Source: Longimicrobium sp. (GTDB taxonomy: Bacteria; Gemmatimonadota; Gemmatimonadetes; Longimicrobiales; Longimicrobiaceae). From it: a stretch of 52,324 nt of DNA. Both the position numbers and the translations under genes were made by a program. Positions 24,050 through 33,161 of the stretch are shown here, one piece after another. Location of the stretch: contig DASVWD010000102.1 in assembly GCA_036389795.1 (NCBI GenBank), positions 1-52,324 of the forward strand, read 5' to 3'. How positions within the stretch are numbered: the first letter of the stretch is position 1; every line of letters starts with the position of its first letter. The notes under the pieces are model-generated. The model did not search any database. It saw only the letters and a program-made list of their open reading frames with translations, and was not told the origin of the DNA.

Positions 24050-25918
24050 TCAGACCTTGCTGTGCGGCGTCTCGACCACGGGGATGCCGTCTTCGTGCTC
24101 GACGGCCTGCATGTCGCCGAAGATGTGCGGCGCCTCTTCGCGGAGCTGGCGCAGCACCTCCACGGCCAGGCGGCGGATCTCCACCTCGGCGGTGGGGCTG
24201 CCGCGCATCTCACAGAAGTGCCGCCACGCGCGCGCGTTGCCCGTCACCACGATCTTGGTCTCGGCGCAGTTGGGGAGCACCGCGCGCGCCGCCTGCCGTG
24301 CCCGCTTCTTCCGCATGGTGGCGGTGCCGCTCTCGCCCACCCTGTCCGTCACGCCCGCGAGCAGCGCCCGGTACGCCTCCAGCGACTGCTCGCACGCCCG
24401 CCGCCATGCCTCGAACGCCTCGCTCCCCTCCTCGATCTCCGGCGGCAGCACGAAGCCGATCTCCGATTCGTCGACGTAGCGCTGCGACAACTGCGAGTTG
24501 TGCGTGACAATCCCGTTGGCGACAAAGTTGTGGTTCGGCCCTTCCATCTCCAGGTCGTAGGTCATCTGCTCGCCCACGTACGTGACGCTCGCGATCCGTG
24601 CCGGACGGGCGACGAGAACGTTGCCGCGTCCGCGTGGCGGGCGGGCGTTCGATGGGATCTCGCTGAGTGACCGGTCGAAGCGTTCTACGTATTCGAGTTC
24701 GCGCCCGTTCAACGTCAGGTGACAGGAATGGCACACGGTTACCACGTTCGTCTCGTCGTCGGCAAGGTCCGGCCGGGCCCACACCGGGAGAACATGGTGG
24801 AGCGTCAGCGTGCCTCCGCGCTCGCCGCAACGCCGGCAGGTATGCCGATCACGCTCGTAGATTTCCTCCCGTCGATCCATCAAAGGCTTGCGTAAGACCA
24901 GTCCCTGCGGAGTGATTCCCCCCTTCCACTGCGGGTTGGCCTCACCGGTCTTCTGAGCCGAGAGGCGGGCGCGAGTTTCGGGCGTGTGCCTCCATCCGGC
25001 ATGGTAGCGCTTGCCGCGGTTCCACGGGCTCCGACCCACGGTCCACGATCCGACCGGCTTCTGCAAACCGTGCTTCCGGATCCACGCACGGATCGTGTGT
25101 GGAGATACACCCGCAAGCTGTGCGATCGTGCTCTGGTCGAGGTTGCGGTCGTGGTAGTGAAGCTTCAGCCAGTCCCGGTCTTTGTAGGCCGCAAGGCCGT
25201 TGACCATGATCTCGGCGCCTGAGCGCCCGTACGTCGCCAGCCCTCCCGGCGAGACGGCGAGCCCGCCGACGATCTCGTCCAGCGGCTTCCATCCGTTCGC
25301 GGTGAGGAATCGGTGATCTTTCGAACAGGTGATCGATTTCCCATCCTCGAGCTCAACGCGGAAAACCGGCTTCGCCCCGGACTGGACGACGGCGCGCACC
25401 CGCCCCGTAGTAAACGTCCCGCTCACCACGTCAAGGCAGCGCAGGCGTAGCAGCTTCAGACGGGAGCGTCCATGCGGCGTCTGCGTCATCTCGAACAGGC
25501 GCTGGATCGAACGCTTCTTGGTTCCATTCGGCTTTCCACGCTGGCGGTGCTCGCTGTAGACCCGCGTGTCTCCCGTCAAGCAGTATCCCATGCCGGCCCG
25601 GTGCCGCACCAGCTCGTGGGTGAGCGAGCGGCTGACGCCCTCGAAGAGAAAGGTCCACACCGCGTGCTCCAGCACGGAGCCGTGCTTGGTGTGGAGGATG
25701 TTGTGCAGGTAGGCCTCGTTCGTCGTGCGCCCCGGGATCGTCTTGTGCCCGCCTTCCAGCCCCGCATCGGCCCCGAAGCTCAGGTAGCACAGCCGTCCCG
25801 CGAACTCCGCCAGCGCCTCGCCGGCCACCTGGCTGTCGCTCTGCCAGCGGATGTGCGGCGGCACGGTGAACTGCTGGCGGGCGATGACGGTGACGCGGGG
25901 CTGGCGGATGATCTGCAT
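24050..25918 (-). CDS. thyX: Flavin-dependent thymidylate synthase ThyX containing an intein
   Basis: One 622-codon frame. Residues 1-112 are the ThyX N-terminal half, ending in the active-site helix SLTHELVRHRAGMGY. Residues 113-474 are an intein. Residues 475-622 are the C-terminal half, starting SQLSQRYVDES and containing ARAVLPNCAETKIVVTGNARAW. Removing the insert rejoins the signature as RHRAGMGYSQLSQRY, so splicing would give a normal-length 260-residue enzyme. ThyX makes dTMP from dUMP with methylenetetrahydrofolate, FAD and NADPH. No stop or frameshift interrupts the frame. The start ATG is weakly preceded by GGAG. Confidence 0.95.
   Translation of the reverse strand: MQIIRQPRVTVIARQQFTVPPHIRWQSDSQVAGEALAEFAGRLCYLSFGADAGLEGGHKTIPGRTTNEAYLHNILHTKHGSVLEHAVWTFLFEGVSRSLTHELVRHRAGMGYCLTGDTRVYSEHRQRGKPNGTKKRSIQRLFEMTQTPHGRSRLKLLRLRCLDVVSGTFTTGRVRAVVQSGAKPVFRVELEDGKSITCSKDHRFLTANGWKPLDEIVGGLAVSPGGLATYGRSGAEIMVNGLAAYKDRDWLKLHYHDRNLDQSTIAQLAGVSPHTIRAWIRKHGLQKPVGSWTVGRSPWNRGKRYHAGWRHTPETRARLSAQKTGEANPQWKGGITPQGLVLRKPLMDRREEIYERDRHTCRRCGERGGTLTLHHVLPVWARPDLADDETNVVTVCHSCHLTLNGRELEYVERFDRSLSEIPSNARPPRGRGNVLVARPARIASVTYVGEQMTYDLEMEGPNHNFVANGIVTHNSQLSQRYVDESEIGFVLPPEIEEGSEAFEAWRRACEQSLEAYRALLAGVTDRVGESGTATMRKKRARQAARAVLPNCAETKIVVTGNARAWRHFCEMRGSPTAEVEIRRLAVEVLRQLREEAPHIFGDMQAVEHEDGIPVVETPHSKV
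24497..25582 (-). mobile_element. Intein with HTH-NUMOD3-HNH homing endonuclease in ThyX
   Basis: 362 residues. It starts at Cys1 (CLTGDTRVYSEH, block A); block B is ITCSKDHRFLT (Ser-x-x-His form); the splice end is YDLEMEGPNHNFVANGIV then THN, followed by extein Ser. Inserted between blocks are a helix-turn-helix (about 149-172, STIAQLAGVSPHTIRAWIRK), a NUMOD3-type motif (about 187-222, HTPETRARLSAQKTGEANP) and an HNH nuclease (about 249-288: CRRCGERGG, LHHVLPVW, VCHSCH). All key splicing residues and nuclease Cys/His are present, so it may be active for both splicing and homing. Its codon use is less GC-biased than the exteins. Confidence 0.93.
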
Positions 25919-26083
25919 CGGGGGCGCTCCGGAGGTGGGGGTCGGCCGGCGGCGAAAACGTAGACGCCGGCCCCCCGGGCGGCAAGGCGAAGGGAACCCG
26001 GCCGAACGCATGCGGCGGACGGCGCCCCCTTCCGCCTCTACAGCCGAGGTTGCTCCGGCGCGGCGCGGGGTTAGCTTTCGCGC

Positions 26084-26992
26084 ATGCGCATCGCCTCCCT
26101 CCTGTCCAGCGCCACGGAGATCGTCTACGAGCTGGGGCTCGAGGACCGCCTGGTGGCCATCTCGCACGAGTGCGACTGGCCGCCCGAGGCGCTCCGGCTG
26201 CCGCGGCTCTCCCGCTCGCGCTTCGACCCGGCGGGGCTCACCAGCGGCGAGATCGACGCCGAGGTGCGCCGCTGCATGGCCGAGCACGGCAGCGTCTACC
26301 AGGTGGACGTGGACGCGCTGCGCGAGGCGCGGCCGGACCTGATCCTCACCCAGGCCGTCTGCGAGGTGTGCGCCGTCCCCACCGGCTCGGTGAACGAGGC
26401 GGTCGCCGCGCTGCCGTTCCAGCCGCGGGTGCTCTCCCTCGACTCGCACACGCTGGAAGAGATCCTGGAGTCGCTGCGGCAGGTGGCGGACGCGGCGGGC
26501 GAGCCGGAGCGGGGCGGGGAGACGGCCGCGCGGTTGCGCGGAAGGATCGACCGCGTGCGCCGGGCGGTGGCCGGGAGGCCGCGGCCGCGGGTGCTGGCGC
26601 TGGAGTGGCTGGACCCGCCGTTCGCGCCGGGGCACTGGATCCCGGAGATGATCGAGCTGGCGGGCGGACGGAGCCTGATCGGCAGGACGGGCGGGCACTC
26701 GGTGGAGGTCCCGTGGGAGGAGGTGGAGGGGCTCGACCCGGACTTCCTCCTGCTGGTGCCCTGCGGCTACGACCTGGACCACGCCCGCGACGACGCCGCG
26801 CGCGCCCGCGCCCGCCTGCACGCGCTCGCCCCGCGCGCCGTCCGCGAGGGCCGCGCGGCGATCGGCCACAGCGCGTACTTCAGCCGCTCCGGCCCGCGCG
26901 TGGTCGCCGGGATCGAGGCGCTCGCCGCCGCGCTGCACCCGGACGCGCTCGACGGCGGAGCGGCGGAAGGCATCGTCGAGCGCTGGAGCTGA
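26084..26992 (+). CDS. Cobalamin-binding protein, BtuF-like
   Basis: A 302-residue protein of the class III periplasmic-binding fold: MRIASLLSSATEIVYELGL, VAISHECDWPPEAL, the long linker helix TLEEILESLRQVADAAGE, and GHWIPEMIELAGGRSLIG. No signal peptide is visible at the chosen ATG, so it may be cytoplasmic, as in many such annotated cobalamin-binding proteins. No permease or ATPase genes are adjacent and no cobalamin riboswitch was found in the 165-bp spacer shared with thyX. A one-armed heptamer array follows the gene. Confidence 0.82.
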   Translation: MRIASLLSSATEIVYELGLEDRLVAISHECDWPPEALRLPRLSRSRFDPAGLTSGEIDAEVRRCMAEHGSVYQVDVDALREARPDLILTQAVCEVCAVPTGSVNEAVAALPFQPRVLSLDSHTLEEILESLRQVADAAGEPERGGETAARLRGRIDRVRRAVAGRPRPRVLALEWLDPPFAPGHWIPEMIELAGGRSLIGRTGGHSVEVPWEEVEGLDPDFLLLVPCGYDLDHARDDAARARARLHALAPRAVREGRAAIGHSAYFSRSGPRVVAGIEALAAALHPDALDGGAAEGIVERWS

Positions 26993-27017
26993 GAGGCCGC
27001 GGCGGCGCCGCCCCGAG

Positions 27018-27079
27018 ACCGTACTCCGTACCTCGTACCCCGTACTCTCGCACTCCCGCACTCCGCACTCTCGCACTGT
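27018..27079. repeat. CGTACTC / CGCACTC heptamer array
   Basis: About eight units in one arm. The first half uses the TAC form (CCGTACTC, CTCGTACC) and the second half the CAC form (TCGCACTC, CCGCACT). It lies between the cobalamin-binding and SPW-protein genes. Confidence 0.75.
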
Positions 27080-27139
27080 CCTTGCAATCGCGACGCGCGT
27101 CCGGACGAAAACGCGCGTACCGCAACGGAGATGAAGAGC

Positions 27140-27502
27140 ATGCGGCTTCCCACCCGCACTCACGGCATCCTGGACTACACGGTGGGGGCGCTCATGATCG
27201 CGCTCCCCTTCCTCCTGGGGTTCGGCGGCGGGGCGCAGACGTGGATCTTCGTGGTCCTGGGCGCCGCGGCGCTGGTCTACAGCTTCTTCACCGACTACGA
27301 GCTGGGCGTGGTGAAGCGGCTGCAGATGCCCTATCACCTCTGGCTCGACGGGCTCTCGGGCGTGCTGCTGGCCGTCTCGCCCTGGGCGCTCGGCTTCGAC
27401 ACCGAGGTGTGGGTGCCGCACGTGGTCGTGGGCGCCTTCGAGATCGCCGCCGCGGTGGTCACCGACACCATCCCCGCCTATGACCGACGCCGCGCAGGCT
27501 AA
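27140..27502 (+). CDS. SPW-motif integral membrane protein
   Basis: About 120 residues with four hydrophobic helices (YTVGALMIALPFLLGF; WIFVVLGAAALVYSFF; LWLDGLSGVLLAVSPWALGF; VVVGAFEIAAAVV). The SPWALGF sequence is the SPW motif. The second ATG (MRLPTRTHG) is chosen because GGAG lies 9 bp before it; the ATG 9 bp upstream touches its own GGAG. The function of the family is unknown. Its 3' end overlaps corA by 23 bp. Confidence 0.72.
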   Translation: MRLPTRTHGILDYTVGALMIALPFLLGFGGGAQTWIFVVLGAAALVYSFFTDYELGVVKRLQMPYHLWLDGLSGVLLAVSPWALGFDTEVWVPHVVVGAFEIAAAVVTDTIPAYDRRRAG

Positions 27503-28550
27503 CGACCTCCTCCTGGCGCAGGGCGAGCTCACCGACGCCGCGGTCCCCGAGCCGCGCGCCCGCGTCCAGGCCTACGCCGAGACCGCCACCGGCGTCCACG
27601 CCATCCCGCTGGACGACGCGCTCGAGCGCTTCGAGCGCTGCCGGCAGGCGCGCTCGGCCGACGAGACGGACATCCCGATCGTGTGGATCGACGTGGCCTC
27701 GCCCGGCGAGGCCGAGGCCGTCTTCCTCCGCGAGCGGCTGCACTTCCACCCGCTGGCGGTGGAGGACTGCATCAGCGGGCGGCAGCGGCCCAAGCTGGAC
27801 CGCTACCCGGGCTACTACTTCATGGTGATGTACGCGGCGGCCATCAACCGCGAGCGGAACCGCATGGCGCTGCACGAGGTGCACATGTTCCTCGGGCGCC
27901 GCTACATCGTCACCGTGCACGACCACAAGATCGGCGAGCTGGGCGAGGTGCTGGCGCGCTGGCGGGCCGCCCCGGCCAGCTACCGCAGCGTGGGCCCGCT
28001 GGCGCACGCGCTGATCGACGCCATCGTCGACGACTACTTCCCGATCCTGGACCACTTCGCCGAGCGGGTGGAGGAGGCGGAGCTGGACGTGTTCCGCCAA
28101 GACAAGACCGCGGAGCTGGACCAGATCCTGGCGATCCGGCGCGAGCTGACGCTCTTCCGCAAGGTGGTGGGCCCCGAGCGCGACCTGCTCTCCACCATGC
28201 TGCGGCGCGACCTGCCCTTCCTGAGCCCGGAGCTCACCCTCTACTTCCAGGACGTGCACGACCACTCCATGCGCGTGGTGGAGGAGCTCGACACGCTGCG
28301 CGACCTGCTTTCCGCCGCCATGGAGGGGCAGCTCTCCATCGCCTCGAACCAGCTCAACATCACCATGCGGCTGATGGCGGCGTGGTCGATCATCCTGATG
28401 GCGATGGCCTGGATCGCCGGCATCTACGGGATGAACTTCCGCCACATGCCGGAGCTGGAGTGGCGGGCGGGCTACCCGTGGGCCCTGGGGCTGATGCTGG
28501 TGGTGGGGACCGTCCTCGTCTTCTACTTCCGCCGCAAGCGCTGGCTCTGA
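27480..28550 (+). CDS. corA: CorA family divalent-metal transporter
   Basis: A 356-residue protein with a long cytoplasmic N-domain (PIVWIDVASPGEAEAV, LAVEDCISGRQRPKLDRYPGY) and the stalk helix. Two C-terminal helices carry the selectivity motif YGMNFRHMPEL between them (about residue 318). It should import Mg2+ or another divalent ion as a pentamer in the inner membrane. The start overlaps the SPW gene by 23 bp, so the two are translationally coupled. Confidence 0.93.
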   Translation: MTDAAQANDLLLAQGELTDAAVPEPRARVQAYAETATGVHAIPLDDALERFERCRQARSADETDIPIVWIDVASPGEAEAVFLRERLHFHPLAVEDCISGRQRPKLDRYPGYYFMVMYAAAINRERNRMALHEVHMFLGRRYIVTVHDHKIGELGEVLARWRAAPASYRSVGPLAHALIDAIVDDYFPILDHFAERVEEAELDVFRQDKTAELDQILAIRRELTLFRKVVGPERDLLSTMLRRDLPFLSPELTLYFQDVHDHSMRVVEELDTLRDLLSAAMEGQLSIASNQLNITMRLMAAWSIILMAMAWIAGIYGMNFRHMPELEWRAGYPWALGLMLVVGTVLVFYFRRKRWL

Positions 28551-28565
28551 GGAGTCGCCGAGGGG

Positions 28566-28632
28566 TGTCGGGCGGCTGAAGCCGCGGCTACAACGGCGGA
28601 AAGCCTCGCAAACCCCGCGAGGCTTCAACCGC
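28566..28632. repeat. GCGAGGC hairpin repeat after corA
   Basis: A small GCGGCTGAAGCCGC palindrome is followed by AAGCCTCGC / GCGAGGCTT around AAACCCC. It lies between convergent corA and the DinB-like gene and may terminate both. Other copies: 3570, 33941, 39779, 47968. Confidence 0.8.
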
Positions 28633-28658
28633 TTTTCGACCGCGACCGGCAGGCATCG

Positions 28659-29231
28659 TCAGGCGCCGGCCGCGGCCTCGCTCTTCCGCCGCTCGACCAC
28701 GTGGACGTGGTGCAGGTTGTGGTAGAGGGTGAAGAAGAGCATCTCCCGGACGGTGAGCCTGCCCAGCAGCGGGTGGGGGAGGCGGCAGCGGTCCAGCGCC
28801 CTTTCGCTCCAGCGCTCGACGCCGCGCACCAGGGCCCGGGCGGCCTCTTCGCGGTGCCGCATGATCTCCTCCCTCCACTCCTCCAGGTCGGCCGGCGGCG
28901 TGCGCGGGCTCGGGGCGAAGCGGCCCGCCCGCCCCCCGGCGGCGAGCGCGGCGCGATAGGTCTCGACGAGCTCCGCGTACGTGCGGGACGGGCGGAACGA
29001 CGGGCCGAAGGCGACCAGGACGAAGAGCCGCGGGAGCGAGAGCCCCCGCGCCACCGCCCGGTTCCCCTTCGTGAGGTGCCGCACGTTGTCCGCTGGCGAC
29101 CAAGCGGCGCCGAGGGGGCGGAAGAACGCCTCGGTGGAGAACGCGCTCCAGTAGCGCGTGCTCTCCTCGTGCAGCCGCTCCAGCCCGGCGACGATCTCCG
29201 CTCGGGTGGTCGGTGGGTCAACGCTCAGCAT
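28659..29231 (-). CDS. DinB-like four-helix protein
   Basis: A 190-residue protein. W-S-P-A-D-N-V-R-H-L early (about residue 44) and GRLTVREMLFFTLYHNLHHVHVVERR near the end are the two helices that carry the metal-binding His residues in the DinB/DinB_2 superfamily. Members act as thiol-dependent or unknown metalloenzymes. The ribosome site is weak and an earlier start cannot be excluded. It is leftward, 107 bp past the DUF6665-like gene. Confidence 0.72.
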   Translation of the reverse strand: MLSVDPPTTRAEIVAGLERLHEESTRYWSAFSTEAFFRPLGAAWSPADNVRHLTKGNRAVARGLSLPRLFVLVAFGPSFRPSRTYAELVETYRAALAAGGRAGRFAPSPRTPPADLEEWREEIMRHREEAARALVRGVERWSERALDRCRLPHPLLGRLTVREMLFFTLYHNLHHVHVVERRKSEAAAGA

Positions 29232-29338
29232 GGCGTCAGGCAGAGGCGGGGGAGCGGGAATCCATCGTAACGATCCCAAGCTCGAGCGACGGGGCCGGGA
29301 AGCGCAAGGGTGCGCTCGGACGTGGGACGGGGCGCGAC

Positions 29339-29701
29339 CTACCTGCCCCGGTCCTTCGGGAAGAACCCCATCCGCAGCTGCACCTCCCGCGAGACGCGCA
29401 GCTCCCGCAGCATCGCGTCGGTCCCCCCGATCCCGCACACCTCGCGCTGGACCACGTAGTACCACAGCGCCTCGCCCGCCGCGGCGACCAGCGCCTCCCG
29501 TTCAGATGCATCTCCCGCCGCGGGCGTCCGACCATCCCGCCGCGACGCGTCGAACGCCTCCAGCTCCCTCAGCGCCGCGTCCAGCCGCCGGCCCAGGCGC
29601 GCCAGCGTCGCCGCCATCTCCTGGCGGAGCTCGTACTCCAGGACGTCGAAGCCTCCCGAGCCCGGCTGCACCGGGAGGTTGCGCGGCTTCCGGAAGACCA
29701 T
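29339..29701 (-). CDS. Small helical protein, DUF6665-like
   Basis: A 120-residue soluble protein with a long amphipathic helix (LEYELRQEMAATLARLGRRL), a mid helix (REALVAAAGEALWYYVVQRE) and the ending LRMGFFPKDRGR. I recall the same layout for DUF6665, but the match is from memory. Function is unknown. It is probably a single gene. Confidence 0.55.
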   Translation of the reverse strand: MVFRKPRNLPVQPGSGGFDVLEYELRQEMAATLARLGRRLDAALRELEAFDASRRDGRTPAAGDASEREALVAAAGEALWYYVVQREVCGIGGTDAMLRELRVSREVQLRMGFFPKDRGR

Positions 29702-29761
29702 CCGATCACCTGCTCATGAGATCTACCGTCGACACGTGGCGACGCGAGCCCGTGTGGAGGC

Positions 29762-29801
29762 AAAAACCGCGCGCCGCCCGGGCTGGGCCGGGCGGCGCGC
29801 G
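29762..29801 (-). terminator. Intrinsic terminator of the lipoprotein gene
   Basis: A 14-bp perfect stem CGCGCGCCGCCCGG / CCGGGCGGCGCGCG with a short loop is followed on the minus strand by GGTTTTTG. It lies about 24 bp past the stop at 29825. Confidence 0.85.
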
Positions 29802-29824
29802 TCCTGGTGATCCCCGGCGGTATC

Positions 29825-30601
29825 CTACCGGCCCATGCGGAACGAGCGCAGGATGGTGGGAAGATCGCCCTTCTCGCCCACGTCCTCGGGGCCGCGCAGC
29901 ACCGACTCGACCGGGCTGCCGATCATCATCAGCACCACGCCGCGCCCGTCGTCGCCGGGGAGGACCAGGATGCGGCCCCACAGGTCCACCGGGCCGCGGG
30001 GGGTGTTCTCGGCGTGCGCGGCGAAGCGGAAGCCCGTGGCCTCGCGCCCGCCCACGGTCGTCCGGTCGTCCGACACCCGGCGGTAGTTGGGGAAGCCCGT
30101 GCTGAACTGCGCCTCGAACGTGTCCAGCAACTGCTTCAGCACCGCCGGGTTCCGCTCGGTCCCCGGCGGCAGCGACACGTAGCCCACCGCGAAGTTCTCG
30201 GAGGTGAAGCCGTCCGGCGTGCCGCGCTCCACCTTCACGAAGTTGACGTCGTCGGGCTGGTCGCCGCGCTCCAGCACCTTCCAGGTGGCCGGGTACTCGA
30301 ACGAGAAGGGGACGAAGTTCTCCGCCAGCTTCGGGATCAGCGCCTCGCGCCCATTGGTGTAGGTGCGCGTCTCCGCCGCGCGGGCGCCGCTCTCGGCCAG
30401 CGCCGCCCCCTCCTTCGGCGCCTCCACCGTCCCCTCGGCCGTCCCGCCGACGGTGCGCTTTTCCCGCGAGTCCGCCTGCCCCGAGTCGTCCCCGCCGCAG
30501 CCCGCGGAGCCGAGGAGGAGCGCGGCGAAGAGCAGGCTGCCGAGGCCCGCGCGGCTCGTTCCGCGCGTGGAAAGTGACCGAAGTGCGTCGTAGGTGTTCA
30601 T
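29825..30601 (-). CDS. Putative lipoprotein
   Basis: A 258-residue protein with a lipoprotein signal ending LLLGSAGCGGDDSG, so it should be membrane-anchored through the Cys. A linker follows, then a domain with FVPFSFEYPATWKVLERG, FAVGYVSLPPG and TTVGGREATGFRF, in the style of PsbP/DUF1795-like domains. No enzymatic residues are evident. The ATG has GGAG 8 bp upstream. It is monocistronic, with a strong terminator. Confidence 0.75.
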   Translation of the reverse strand: MNTYDALRSLSTRGTSRAGLGSLLFAALLLGSAGCGGDDSGQADSREKRTVGGTAEGTVEAPKEGAALAESGARAAETRTYTNGREALIPKLAENFVPFSFEYPATWKVLERGDQPDDVNFVKVERGTPDGFTSENFAVGYVSLPPGTERNPAVLKQLLDTFEAQFSTGFPNYRRVSDDRTTVGGREATGFRFAAHAENTPRGPVDLWGRILVLPGDDGRGVVLMMIGSPVESVLRGPEDVGEKGDLPTILRSFRMGR

Positions 30602-30815
30602 GGCGGACGCTCCGGTGTGGAGTGGGGAGACGGGGCCGTGATGCGAGTGGAGCGCGGCCCGCGGCGAGATTCCTGTTCTTCTAATCGCCCGTTCCCCTCC
30701 TCGCAAGCTTCTTCGCACGCCCGGCGAACCCCGGCGGGGGCTCGTTGTATCAGGCGCCCGTATTCCGTATACTGCCGGCCGAAGTGCTTCCCGTCCCCCG
30801 ATTTCTGTAGTGGCC

Positions 30816-33161
30816 ATGACCTTCCCGAGACACCCGCGCGCGGCGCTCGCGGCCGCCGCCGTCCTCTGCTGCGCCTCCGCCGCGCGCGCCCAGCAGGCGG
30901 CGCCCGCGCCGGCGCGCACCTTCGACCTGTCGGTGCGCAACATCATGCGCGGCGAGCTGCTGGTGGGGCGCTCGCCCGACGAGGTGCGCTGGTCCGAGGA
31001 CTCGCGCTGGGTCTACTTCCGCTGGCGCGACCCCGAGGCGCGCGACACCGCCACGCACGTCTACCGCGCCGCGGCGTCCGGCGGCGCCCCCGAGCCGCTG
31101 GCCGACTCCGTGGCCGAGCGCATCGCCCCCGCGCAGGAGGGGCGCTGGACGGCGGACCGCACCCGCCGCGCCGTCGAGCGCCGCGGCGACGTCTTCGTGG
31201 TCGACGCCACCGGCCGTGAGCGGCGCATCACGCAGACCCCGGTGCGCGAGCGCTGGCCGCACCTCTCGCCCGACGGGCGCACCGTCTACTTCGTCTCCAG
31301 CAACAACCTGTTCGCGGTGGAGGTGGACGGCGGCCCGCTGCGCCAGCTCACCGACATCCGGCTCGACGCCGCCCCCCGGCCAGACACGGCGAAGGGGAAC
31401 CGGCGCTTCCTGGAGCAGCAGCAGCGCGAGCTGCTCGACGCCGTGCGCGACCGCCGCGAGGAGCGCCTCCACCGCGAGGCCGTCGACTCGCTCCGGCGCC
31501 AGGTGCAGCCCCTCTGGCTGGGGAAGAACGCCTCCCTGACCTCGGCCGAGGTCTCCCCCTCGGGCCGCTACCTGCTGCTGGGCGTCGGCGAGCGCGCCGA
31601 GGGCGACCGGCAGACGCTGGTCCCCAACTTCGTCACCGAGACCGGCTACACCGAGCCGCAGAACGTGCGCACCAAGGTGGGCGACGTGCAGGCGTTCCAG
31701 AAGGTCGCCGTGGTCGACCTGGCGTCGGGAAAGCTCGCCTGGGTGGAGCCCGAGGCCAAGGAGCGCAAGGTGACCCTCACGGCCGTCGGCTGGGCGCCGC
31801 GCTCCGACCGGGCGCTGCTCCTGGGGATCCCCTTCGACTACAAGGACCGCTGGATCTACGTGGCCGGCCCCGACGGGAAGACCGCCACCGTCGACCACCT
31901 GCGCGACGACGCCTGGGTGGGCGGCCCCGGTCTCTTCTCCGCCGGCTGGCTCCCCGACGAGCGCGTCTGGTTCGTCTCCGAGCGGAGCGGCTGGGCGCAC
32001 CTCTACACCGCCGCCTCCGGCGGCGGCGACGCGCGCCCCGTGACCGCCGGCGAGTGGGAGGTGACCGACGTCGAGCGCTCGCGCGACGGGCGCACCTTCT
32101 GGATCACCACCAGCGAGACGCACCGCGGCGAGCGGGCCCTGTACGCGGCGTCCGCGGCCGGCGGCGCGCGGACGCGGGTGACGCCGCTGGAGGGGTGGAC
32201 CGAGTCGTTCGTCTCGCCCGACGAGCGCTGGGTGGCGCTCCTGCACTCCACGGCCAACGAGCCGCCCGAGCTGTACCTGATGCCCAACCGCGCCGGGGCC
32301 CAGCCGCGCCGGGTGACGCGCTCCACCACCGCCGAGTTCCGCGCGGGCCCCTGGATCCGCCCGGAGGTGGTCACCTTCCCCGCGCGCGACGGGGCGCGGG
32401 TGCACGCGCGCATCTTCCGCCCGCGCGACCTGGGCGCGGCCCCCAACGGCGCGGCGGTGCTCTTCGTCCACGGCGCCGGCTACCTCCAGAACGCGCACCG
32501 CGGCTGGAGCACCTACTACCGCGAGTACATGTTCCACCACCTGCTGGCCTCGCGCGGCTACACGGTGCTGGACGTGGACTACCGCGGCTCGGCCGGCTAC
32601 GGCGCGGCGTGGCGCACGGGGATCTACCGCCACATGGGCGGCAAGGACCTGAGCGACCACGTGGACGGCGTGCGCTGGCTGGTGGCGAACGAGGGCGTCG
32701 ACCCGCGGCGCGTGGGGATCTACGGCGGCTCGTACGGCGGGTTCATCACCCTGATGGCGATGTTCACCGAGCCCGACGTCTTCCGCTCGGGGGCGGCGCT
32801 GCGCTCGGTGACCGACTGGGCGCACTACAACCACTGGTACACCAGCCGCATCCTGAACCAGCCGCAGGACGACACCCTGGCCTACCGCCGCTCCTCGCCG
32901 ATCTACTTCGCCGAGGGGCTCAAGGGCGACCTGCTGATCGCGCACGGGATGGTGGACGTCAACGTGCACTTCCAGGACGTGGTGCGCCTGGCCGAGCGCC
33001 TGATCGAGCTGGGGAAGACCAACTGGGAGCTGGCCGTCTACCCGGTGGAGGACCACGCCTTCACCCGCCCCGAGTCGTGGACCGACGAGTACCGCCGGAT
33101 CCTGGAGCTGTTCGAGCGCACGCTGCGGCCCGGGGCGCCGGCGGCGGCGGCAGGGAACTGA
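30816..33161 (+). CDS. S9 family prolyl oligopeptidase, DPP IV-like
   Basis: About 781 residues with a signal peptide (AALAAAAVLCCASAARAQQ), so it is periplasmic or exported. A beta-propeller fills about residues 50-500. The alpha/beta-hydrolase domain has the nucleophile GIYGGSYGGF (Ser near 640), acid MVDVNVHF (Asp near 715) and VEDHAF (His near 748), with DPP4-like spacing. The ATG at 30816 is preferred to a GTG two codons earlier; neither has a clear ribosome site. It is monocistronic and followed by a paired heptamer array. Confidence 0.92.
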   Translation: MTFPRHPRAALAAAAVLCCASAARAQQAAPAPARTFDLSVRNIMRGELLVGRSPDEVRWSEDSRWVYFRWRDPEARDTATHVYRAAASGGAPEPLADSVAERIAPAQEGRWTADRTRRAVERRGDVFVVDATGRERRITQTPVRERWPHLSPDGRTVYFVSSNNLFAVEVDGGPLRQLTDIRLDAAPRPDTAKGNRRFLEQQQRELLDAVRDRREERLHREAVDSLRRQVQPLWLGKNASLTSAEVSPSGRYLLLGVGERAEGDRQTLVPNFVTETGYTEPQNVRTKVGDVQAFQKVAVVDLASGKLAWVEPEAKERKVTLTAVGWAPRSDRALLLGIPFDYKDRWIYVAGPDGKTATVDHLRDDAWVGGPGLFSAGWLPDERVWFVSERSGWAHLYTAASGGGDARPVTAGEWEVTDVERSRDGRTFWITTSETHRGERALYAASAAGGARTRVTPLEGWTESFVSPDERWVALLHSTANEPPELYLMPNRAGAQPRRVTRSTTAEFRAGPWIRPEVVTFPARDGARVHARIFRPRDLGAAPNGAAVLFVHGAGYLQNAHRGWSTYYREYMFHHLLASRGYTVLDVDYRGSAGYGAAWRTGIYRHMGGKDLSDHVDGVRWLVANEGVDPRRVGIYGGSYGGFITLMAMFTEPDVFRSGAALRSVTDWAHYNHWYTSRILNQPQDDTLAYRRSSPIYFAEGLKGDLLIAHGMVDVNVHFQDVVRLAERLIELGKTNWELAVYPVEDHAFTRPESWTDEYRRILELFERTLRPGAPAAAAGN

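Noticed and set aside
25919-26083. Possible cobalamin riboswitch before the BtuF-like gene
   Set aside because: The 165-bp spacer is too short and lacks a B12-box-like sequence.
27018-27079. CRISPR-like array
   Set aside because: Units are contiguous 7-mers with no spacers.
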